From Photobacterium sp. GB-56 (GTDB lineage Bacteria; Pseudomonadota; Gammaproteobacteria; Enterobacterales; Vibrionaceae), in contig NZ_PYNW01000003.1 of NCBI RefSeq assembly GCF_003026105.1, positions 62,001 through 126,000 of the forward strand: a stretch of DNA of 64,000 bases, in the 5' to 3' direction. Both the position numbers and the translations under genes were made by a program. Of the stretch, positions 1 to 11,400 are shown in pieces (the first letter of the stretch is position 1; each line of letters begins with the position of its first letter). The notes under the pieces were generated by a model that was not told the origin of the DNA, did not search any database, and saw only the letters and a program-made list of their open reading frames with translations.

Positions 1-3000
1 ACGATGATGGATTCGGTGGTGGTATTGAAAACAATACCATAAAAGACGGTTTTGAAGCTGGTATCAGTGGTATTGGCGTAACACTTTATAATCAAACTCA
101 GAATAGTTGTTTGTTTGTTCAAACGTCTAATGGCAATACCGATCAAAATAATGATGGCGTTGTTGATGATTTAGATAAAGGGTACTTTGAATTTGAAATT
201 ACCCCGGGCGATGCCTATTTTCTTTATGAGACAGCACCTCTGACTGTCGCACCCAATTGTGGGGCTGGCCCTCCTTCTCAAGGCACGGTTATTGATGGAA
301 CAACTATCACAAATGCTCAAATAAGAGATCCCTCTGGCTATATATCGACGTCACCTAATGTGATTGAATTAGGTACGGTCAATGATGATTTATCGAATCA
401 AAATTTTGCCGATAAGGCATATCAATTTACATTTGGAGTCTGTTCTTCAGAAGCGTATCTGTTTAAAAATGCCCCATCAGATATGTATGAAATTAGCCTA
501 TTAAATGGTACCGAAACTGTAGTAAATAATACTCAGGATATAGTTATTACTGGTGTCGGTCACAGTGTTAGGCAGAATATTTTATGGGGTATGAATGCTG
601 GCGATATTATTGCAATTGATCGTTCAGGAAGTGAAATCTTTAGGTTTGACGTACCTGGTATTTTCTGGGCAGCAAACAACCCTAATAATCAAATTCAATA
701 TTTAGCGGGTGATGTAACTGACGATGATATATTGATCATGATGGATTCTCAACATAATGGCCGTCGTGTTCATTTCTTTGATGTAAACCCAAACTCTCCA
801 ACCTATAAAACTCAGCTAGGTATGAGCGACACACTTGGTCCTATTGATCTTGGTGATATTGCTATAAATCCAATAGATAAATCAATTTGGACTATTCGAT
901 GGTATAACATGACGCTCTTTAGGATCGACGTTAATCTGAATAATTATACGGCATCAAAAACCCCGATGGGCTCAATAGATAATATTCCTCGAGGAGGAAA
1001 TAGTGATGGTCCGGGGGCGCTTTATTTTGATGATAATGGATCACTATATGCGAGTATTAATGGTACAGGGGAATTGTGGAGGATTGACATTTCCTCACCC
1101 GCTTCACCAAACTTAAATGCACAGCTAGTTGGAAACGGTGTAACTGCAACGGTTAACGATGGTGCTCGGTGCCGATATGCAGAAACTTCTGCCATAGTCA
1201 CTACTGATACATATAGTCAGCTTTCTGGTTATGTTTTTGAGGATGATGGCAATGGTGGTGGTGTTGCTGACAATGGTACAAAAGAGAGTAATGAAAACGG
1301 TATAGCTGGCGTAAATGTTCTCATCTATGAATATGATCCGAGTAACGGAAATAGAAGTTGTTATACGGTGTCAACAAGCGATGGCTCTTTTGATGTCGAT
1401 ATCGGTTACTGGAGTAAAACAGTAACTAATGGGCATGAATACACTGTTTTTGAGGCCGGACAACTCACCTCCGCGCCTGATTGTAGTAGTGGGCCACCAA
1501 CATTTGGTACTGTTAGTACGCTTGATGGCTCTGTAAGTAATAATTCTATTTCTGATCTAAGCGGATATATTTCTACATCAACAAATACAATTTCTCTTGG
1601 CACCGTGACAAGTGAACAATCGAATGTCAATTTTGCTGACAAAATAGTATCAAACCTATTCTCATCATGCCCAGTTAAAGCATATACAGCCCTTAATAAT
1701 GCTCCGAATAATCAATGGGGGCTATTAGGTATGCAAACGGGATTGATATCGCCATCACCGATTGACGACCCTTTTTCTGCCTTAGGCTTTAGTATGCGTC
1801 AACAGGTGATTTGGGGCGTAAACAATACGACAAATACGATTCAGGCTTTAGACGCTAGCGGAACGGTCATCGCAAACCTCAGCAGTGTTTCAATTGCTTC
1901 TGGTGAAATAACTGGGGGGGATGTCACCAATGATGATGTATTAATACTCACGGTAAGTGACAATACGTCAACAACGATTTACCTATACGATGTTAATCCA
2001 GCCTCTGAAAATTATTTACAACGTATTGGTAGCCAGAACTCTAGTTCATCAAATATATTTCATGATATAGCGATTTCTCGCACGGGGGAAATTTATGCTG
2101 TTTTTGTTAATGGACAAGTCAATAGAATAACGATTAACTTTACGACGGGGACTTTTACCACATCAAGCGTGGGTAGCCTCTCTAACAGCTTTAATCGAGA
2201 TTTTGATTCTTTGTTTATCGATGTCGACGATAATTTATATGGATTAAGTGGGGCTGTAAATGGTGGTAATGGTAATGGAACGTCAACCATGGATATGGTG
2301 TGTTTCCAAGCCAGCAACCCATCGTCGACGGCAGTTTTAGTGGGGACATCAACGGTATCGATAGATGATGTTTCTACCGATGGCGCATTATGTCGTTATG
2401 CGAGTGTACCTCCACCTAGACAAATTTCTGGTTATGTTTATGAAGACCAATTGACCCAAGATATTGATGGCGTTTCAAGGCAGAATGGGTCAAAAGATGC
2501 TGGTGAGCCCGGCATATCGGGTGTGACTATCACTCTCTATGATTTAACTGATGAAGTCTGTCAACAAACAACAACTGACGGTTCAGGTTATTATCAGTTC
2601 ACTGTAGGTAAAGGTCACGAATATGAAATTTATGAAACAGCGGATGCTGGAACAATAGATTGCTCAACGGGACCGCCATCATTTGGAAGTGTGGATAAAT
2701 CGACGGGTTCAGTGGTGAATAATGATGTCGCTGATCCTTCTGGTTATGGTTCAATAACGCCGAATAAAATTGTTCTTGGAACAGTCGATAACGATAGCAC
2801 TAACAATAATTTTGGTAACTTTGCTGCAAGTCAACCATTTGATACCTGTAGTATTACCGCTTATCTTTCAAATAATTCCCCAACAGCGACAAATTACAGT
2901 CAAATAGATTTAATTTCTGGTGAGCGTACCAACATAAACAGCTCTTCAGCTGCGACCGTTCACGCCATGGGATACAGTGTGCGACAACAAAGAATATGGG

Positions 3001-6000
3001 GGGTGGCTGCCAATTACAATGATCTCATTGCTATCAATTCACAAGGTGATACGGTGGCAAGAATATCTAATGCTGATGTACCGACTCAAACTACAGTCGC
3101 GACGGTGACTGATGACGATATTTTGGTGCTTGTTACTAATAATGCGCTAGGTCGGCAATTACGCTTTTTCGACGTGAACCCTAATTCATCATCTTATCTA
3201 ACCGAAGTCGGTATACGCTCCGGTAATATCGGCATTAATGTTGGTGATATTGCTGTTCATCCGACAGATGGGTCGTTGTGGATGCTTTCTTATGATGACC
3301 GTCCACACCTTTATAAGCTGGTATTAGATAGCACGGGGGTTAATGCACAGTCTATTATCGATGTTGGTGAAACGGACTTACCGAATGGTAGTGATGGTAC
3401 TAATCCGGGGGCCTTATATTTTGATAAGTTTGGTTATCTATTTGTTGTCATGGAGGGGGCTAGTGCGCATCAAACTTTCCGGTTAGATATTACTAACTTG
3501 AATAGCCCATCATTAAGTGCAGAGTTAATGGGCACTGATACATTTTCAGCCAATGACAATATAGATGGAGCCTCTTGTCGTTATAATGGTGTCGAGCCAA
3601 ATAAAGAAATATCGGGTTATGTTTTTACCGATACAAAGACCGCAGGTGTCAATGGATTCCAAAAACATAATGGACAAATGGATGGAGGAGAAGTTGGTAT
3701 TGGCGGTGTGACCATCACATTGTTAGATGTTGCGGAAAATATATGTTATCAGGTAAATACGTCAGATGGTTCAAGCGATATTAATGGTGATGGTATTACA
3801 GACCCTCTTGGTTACTATTACTTTGATGGTAAGCACGGCAAAGAATATAAAATATTTGAAACAGCGAATGCGAGTTCTATCGATTGTAGTTTAGGTGAGC
3901 CATCTGCAGGTATTCAAGATGCTGCAACAGGAGTTGTGTCTGGTGCTGAAATAGCCGATCCTACAGGTTACCTTTCTAGTTCCCCGAATGTTATTCATAT
4001 TCCACTGATAACGACAAATATTGATAATCAAAACTTCGCAGATGTTCCTTTCACACAAGGGTTAACATGTGACAATACACCATATTTTGCAATTGGCTCA
4101 GGCACGGATACTGATTTACACAATGTGAATTTAACCACGGGTAATTTTACAGATGTAACGCTATCAGAAGTCGCTATGTATCGTGGACTTGGCTACAGCA
4201 CTAGACAAAATATGTTGTTCTCGATCATGCAGCAAGGTTCGAATGATATTATCGCGATTAACAGCCTAGGTGAGCCCGTTCTTAGGTTTGGTGTGGATGC
4301 ACCTTCTTTGTCGGCAATAGCGATTACAAATGACGATATACTCATTGCCATTACTAGAGATTTTTTAAGTTCAGGTATCAATTCTGTACGTAAAATATTG
4401 CTGTATGATTTAAATCCGGCAAGAAGCACATATCTGTCTCGTATTGATACTAATGGTGACGGAGCAACAAATGATATCGGCTACACTATTGGCGATATTG
4501 CTATTCATCCTGATGGTAGTGTTTTTGCTATTGACGATTCGCTTAAGCTGCTGAAATTAAATATAAACCTTGATTTAAGTTCGAGCTCTTTAGGGCAGAC
4601 GACAGTCACGGAAGTCGGTACGACGAATTATCCAGCGACGATTGAAGCGCCAGATGCACATTTCATGGATAGTAGTGGCTCGCTTTATGTCGTGTCAGGA
4701 GTGGTATCTCAGAGTCCTTATTACTATCAAATTTGGCGTTATGATATTTCAGACTCCAATGCCCCGAATTTGAACGGTGAGTTTATAGGGCGCTTTCAAA
4801 AAATATCACCAACAGCGAGTTACCACGACGGGGCCTTATGTCGATTTGTCGAAGTGCCTAAACTCAATAAAATATCGGGTTTCGTATTTGAAGATACGTT
4901 AACAACTGATCCGAATGGTATGTTGAAACACAATGCCGTGAAAGATACCGCAGAAGTAGGGATTGGAAATATAACGGTGACGTTATTTGATGTTGCTGGC
5001 AATTCTTGTTCTCAGATAGATACTTCTGATGGTACGCAAGATATTGATAATGACGGTAATATAGATAGTGCTGGTTACTATTTCTTTAAAGCTGAGCCTA
5101 ATAAGGAATATAAACTGTATGAAACAGCAGGTGTTGGCACCATTGATTGTAGTGCGTCAGCACCATCTGGTGGTAGTGTAGATACGGTGACTGGTGCATT
5201 AAGTAATGTGCAAATCAAAGATCCAACAGGTTACTTATCAAGCTCGACTAATATACTTCATATACCATCACTAACTTCTAGTATCGAAGGTATGAACTTT
5301 GCTGATATTAGTTTTTCTAACGCTCTCACATGTGATGAAACGTTGTATTTTGCAACAGGTTACGGTTTCGATACTAACTTACATAATATTAATTATGCTA
5401 ATGGCCAGCTGAGCGATGTTAATACCTCTGGTTCTTTTATCTACCGAGCAATTGGATATAGCGTAAGACAAAACTTACTCTTCTCTATATTGCAAAACGG
5501 AAATAACGATATCGTTGCTTTAAACAGCGCCGGTGAGCCTGTATTGCGCTTTGATGTTGATGCACCAATTGTTTCTGCTTTGGCGGTGACGAACGATGAT
5601 ATTTTGATCGCAGTAACGCGTAATCATTTAAGTTCTGGCATCAATTCGGTCAGAAAAGTGATGTTATATGACGTTAATCCAGCCCGAGAAAGTTATTTAA
5701 CACGCATCGATAACAATGGTAGCGGTGCGCAAAATGATATTGGATATGATATCAATGATCTGGTTATTCACCCTGACGGTACCATTTTTGCGGTAGATAC
5801 TAATCGCCATTTATTAAAACTAAATATTGCTACTGATCTCACATCAACAGCTACGATAGGACAAACATCGATAACCGATCTAGGAGAGATTGACTTCCCC
5901 AACAACATTAATGCGCCTGATGCACAGTTTATTGATAAAACAGGGGCTTTGTTTATCGTTTCTGGAGCTGAAACCACCACACCTTGGGAATATCAAGTTT

Positions 6001-8495
6001 GGCGATACGATCTTTCAGATTCATTAAACCCAGATTTAAAAGGTGGCTTTATAGGAACTTTTGCCGTACCTAGCGCCTCGACTGATTATAATGATGGTAC
6101 CTTGTGTCGTTATGCGGAAGTACCAAAGGTACAAAAAGTATCGGGTTATGTTTTCCATGATGATAATACGACATTAGTCAGTGGTTTCGAAATTCAAAAT
6201 GGGTCTATGGATAGTACCGAGCAAGGTATTAGCGGAGTTGGGGTAACGTTATATAATGTGACAGACAATCTGTGTACTGTTGTTGAAACGGCTGTAGGCG
6301 ACACGGATGCTAATGGTGATGGCAGTATAGATTCACAAGATATTGGTTACTATGAATTTGCATTAGAATATCAAAAAGAATACCAGATATATGAAACCTA
6401 TGGTGTTACCACATTAAACTGCGCAACGGGTCCACCATCAAGCGGCAGTATTAATACCACACTGGGCGCATTAGAAAATAGCGAAATAGCCGATCCTCCA
6501 AACCATTTATCTACAACAGCCAATGTCATCGATTTAGGTCAGGCTTATGGTAACTCTCTTAACCAAAACTTTGGTGATAGAGTGATACCTGCTCCTCATT
6601 CAGTATGTTCAACAACCGCATATTATTCAGACAATACGTCTACAGAAACAGATGTATTTACTCTCGATCTTTCCACTGGCGAGTTGACAACATTTATTGA
6701 CGGCACTACAGCTATGGCATCTATGGGTTATAGTGTGCGACAGCAAATGATTTTCGCTGTCGATACCCAGATTTCAGGTGATTTGGTCGCAATTGATGCT
6801 AATGGCGATAGGATAATGCAACTTGCATTAAACTTACCAACAGCAAGTATTGCTACTGTTACCAATGATGATGTTTTAGTTGTCGTTAAAAACGCTATTG
6901 TTTCACTGTTCGATTTAAACCCTTCTTCATTAACCTACCTTCAACAACTAGGTACTTCCTCTGGTGATATTGGCACAATTATTGGTGACATTGCTGTTCA
7001 TCCAACGACGGGGGAAATCTGGGCATTGAGTGATGGTTCACCAAATAAGTTAGTTCGTCTAAACATAAATACATTGTCAGGCTCAGCGACGATTACAGAA
7101 TTTGGTAACACAAACTTCCCTGGGGAAGGTGAAGCACCTCAGGCCTTATATTTTGATAAAAATGGCTATTTATACGCAAATACCAATTCACACACACCGC
7201 AATTATGGCGTTTTGATATTAGCGACCCAAATACGCCATTAGGTGGATTTATTGGTGAAGGAGATCAGAGTGGTACCGGTGATGGTAGTCTTTCAGATGG
7301 CGCTGTCTGTCGATATGCAGATATACCAGCCGTTCAACGTGTTTCTGGATTTGTCTTTAATGATGATGGTAATAATAACGGTACAACAGATGATGGAGTA
7401 AAACATGATGATGAACTAGGTATTGGTGCAGTCAATGTTACGCTCTATAACCAAACAGATGGAACCTGTGAAACTATGATGACATCGGATGGAAATACCG
7501 ATGTGACAGGCGATACTGTTAATGATCCTCTTGGCTATTATCAATTCGATTTATTATTTGGCAAAGAGTATAAAATATATGAAACAGCAATGTTTACCTC
7601 TATCTCCTGTGATAATGCCAATGGCCCAAGTAATGGACAAATTAATACTTCAACGGGGGCGGTTGAAAATAAACAAATCGTAGACCCAGTCGACCATTAT
7701 TCAACTAGCCCAAATGTTATTGATTTAGGTTTTGCCTACGGTAATTTACCCAACTCTAATTTTGCCGATCGTGTGACACTTTTTCCATTTGAACAATGTC
7801 CTAAAGTTGGCTATCTGATGACGAAAGCAATTTCTGATTTATATGAAGTCGATATTGTTGCGGCTGAAGCCTCTATTAAATATCAGTCAGGCGTTGATCC
7901 TATCGTTAGTTTGGCTTATAGCCCCTACCAGAGTTTTCTATGGGGAGTTGAAGGTAATGGGCAACAATTAATGATGATCAACGCCAGTGGATATATCGCA
8001 TCTCGTTTTACGATACCAGAGATAAGCGGAGTATCTATTACAGGGGGAGATGTCAGTGACGATGATATTTTGGTATTAACGGACAGTAACGGTGCCTTCC
8101 ATTTCATTAATATAAATTCTTCCACATTAGATTTTCTAAATTACGTGGGTGTGTCAAATAACTCAGGCTATAACTTAGGCGATATTGCTCTTCACCCAAC
8201 GTCCTCAACATATTGGGCAATTGAACAAATACAGAATGGTCGTTTATTAGAATTTACCTTAAATACCGTCAATGCAACGTTTACAGTCACTGATCATGGT
8301 CAGACGAATATCTCAGCTGGAGCTGACGGTATTTATTTTGATCGTGATGGAATTATGTTTGCCTATATTGAAAGCTCAGGCGAGTACTATCGGTTTGATA
8401 TCAGCACACCAGCTTCACCTAACGTCGTGGGTGGAAAAGTCAGTACGATAGCAACGGGTACTGGTAATGGTGATAGTGCTTTATGTCGTTATGCT
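1..8495 (+). repeat. seven tandem ~1.2-kb coding repeats
   Basis: Unit starts, marked by the SG(Y/F)V(F/Y) motif, lie near 1218, 2421, 3606, 4869, 6135 and 7338; the first unit is cut by the window edge. Unit lengths are about 1,150-1,266 bases. Units starting at 4869 and 3606 are nearly equal in length and share unusual wording (SSGINSVRK, CD..xYFATG), so they look like the most recent duplication. Several units carry an Asp/Asn-rich loop such as DINGDGITD that resembles a calcium-binding loop. Confidence 0.9.
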
Positions 8496-11400
8496 AATTT
8501 TGATATTGATTTTGGCGATGCACCGCAGAATCGTTATTCGACACGCATGCAACAAAATGGTCCAAGGCATGAGATGAGCGCAGGTTTACCTAAGATTGGC
8601 TCGCTGGTGGATCCTGAATTAGATGCAATCACCAATGATAATGCCGATATTGATGATACAACAGACACCAATGATGAAGATGGTTTCACACAGCCAGAGA
8701 TCGTTGCTTATCTATCCGATACCGATACGTTAACACTGCAAGTCCCTGTAATGTCTGCAGGGGCTGGGTATATCTATGGTTGGATTGATTTTGATGGAAG
8801 CGGTAGTTTCGACTCTGATGAAAGAGAGTCATTCAACTTTTCACAAAGTGGTAATGTTGATTTAGATTTCTCAGTACCGAGTGATGTTCAACCCATTGAT
8901 ACTTATCTTCGTTTAAGGGTATGTACTAACTTTAGAGATTGTAATCAGCCTAATGGTGGTGCGCCTGATGGAGAAGTAGAAGATCATCTTATTTCACTCA
9001 AACCTGTGGCGGATTTAGAGTTAACCTTAGATTTAGACCCAGGTAGTACAGTTACAGAAGGTATTCCATTTAATGTTGTTGTCCAAGCAAGAAATTATGG
9101 ACCTGCAATAGCCTTCAACACGAATGTGTTATTGGACATTCCTGATGACTATATATTTGTTCGGGCGTATGAAGGAGATGGTGAAACACCTCTAGCGGAT
9201 GGTCGTTATGATCATGCTACGGGGATGTTGGACTTAGGTGCTGTTGGGCTTGGTTTTAGTGACTACGCGACAATAAGACTTGCATCTAAAAATCTCTCAC
9301 CATCAATAATCAATAGTGAAATAGAGTCATCAGACGTAAGAGACAGTGATGCTACTTTCAATAATGGGTTTGGTAACGGTGAAGATGATACTTTCAGCGT
9401 TACTCCTTCAGTTGTAACTTCCGTTGCGCCTGATATTTGTATCGCTCCAAGAGTCTATGAAAAAGACGCTTCTTTCTTAGATGAGACCACTAACGAATAT
9501 ATTATTACGTTACCACAGACTAGCCAGCGAGGTTATTTGTGGAGTTACGACCTGATGGATTTAAATAAAAGCCTTTATTTCGAACTTGCTGTTTATTTAG
9601 GGGATCGTTCCTGTAACCAAAACTGTAATCAAGGAACTGGCTCGATAGAAGCAGGTGCTGATGGTATGACATTTATTATCACTTCAGATGATAGAGGCTT
9701 TAATGCGTCGGGCTCTTGGGGGGGATTACTGGGTGTTGGTGTTGGTGCGAGCGGTGGAGGAACTGGGCCTATATCTCCATCAGTCGTCGTTGAATTTGAT
9801 ACCTATGATAATTTAGGGAATGGCTTTACTGATGAACTCAGTAACAGTAGTACCGGGCGACAATTTATCGATCACACTGCAGTATATTTAGATGGTGATT
9901 TGAGAACACCTTCAACGGCGTCGACATTGATGGCGCCAAAAGCTGTCGGTGGACCAACAGCAACGGCGCCTAGCGGTGAACTCGAAGATGGACGTTATCA
10001 TCTAACACAGTTCTATTGGGAGCCAAGTACGAATAACTTAAAATACTATGTTGATGGTGAGGTCATTGGTGATATTAACTATGATCTGCGCTCACATTTT
10101 AATACTAACATGGTACGTTTTGGTTTCTCGGGTAGTACGGGGGCGGCATGGAATTTACAAAAAGCTTGTTTTACAGAGCCGCCAGATGTACTCGGGCCTG
10201 ATCTTGGTGATGCTCCTGATCTTACCTCTGGCACTGGAGTCGGAGACTATACAACGACTTATGAAAACAATGGCGCGATTCATGTACAGTCTGATGATGA
10301 TGATAATGGACAAATTGATTTACGTTTAGGAAACATGTGGGACACAGATTTAGGTGATGGACAAAACCCAACAGCAACGGCGGATGATGAAAATAACTAT
10401 GATGATGAAGATGGTGTTACCTTCTCATTAATGCATGCGAAAGGTGGTGACACTCTTAATATCAGTATTGATGTTCAAGCAGATACTGCCGCAGCAGGCC
10501 AACCTATCCACCTCTATGGTTGGTTAGACTTTAATAGAGATGGTGACTGGGATGATGCGAATGAGCAAGTAATAAGTACATCTTCAGCAGTAAATGGGAC
10601 GAATGTTTTCCCTGTTACTATCCCGTCTGATGTGACATTTGGTTATAGTTTTCTTCGTGTAAGGCTGTGTGACAGTACCGTTTGTAATAAAACATACGGG
10701 ACTGCGAATAAAGGTGAAGTCGAGGATTATCGTTTCCTATTTTATGAGCTGAATGAGAATGCGACGTGTAATTTGACGATTCATACCCAAGAGGTATCGG
10801 CGTCGAAACGGTTAGAAAATATTGATTTGGCAAATACGCCGATAAGTATGAATGGCATTGTTGATCCTATAACTATTATCAACCAAACAAACGTATCGAA
10901 TATTGATGCGATCGGATTTGATGCTGTCACAGGCTTTATTTACGGTACATTTGTTAATGCAGATACAAATAATATTCATCTATTTGTGACTGACCGTGAC
11001 GCAACAAGTGTGGTTGATCTTGGTTATATATATGCTGAGAGTAATGTTGATATCAATAAAAGTGATGGGTCTACTGTATCGCTGGATGAAGGACAAATAT
11101 TAAACACATCACTATCTATTCCCGCGCCATCTGCTGGAGATATTTCTTCTGATAATCAATATCTCTTTGTTTGGCATCAAGATCTTACTTCGATCATTAA
11201 AATAGATACATCGACACAATCATTTAGCGTTATGCCACTTCAATTACCGAATGGCGTCACAGCGCTTTCGGGAGGCGGAGATTTAGCTGTTGATGATACT
11301 AACCATAATATTTATTTTGTGGATATAGAAGCCGGCAAGTTCTACGAGATTCACCCAACAAACGGATTAGTTACTTCGTATTCGTTAACGTTTAATGGGC

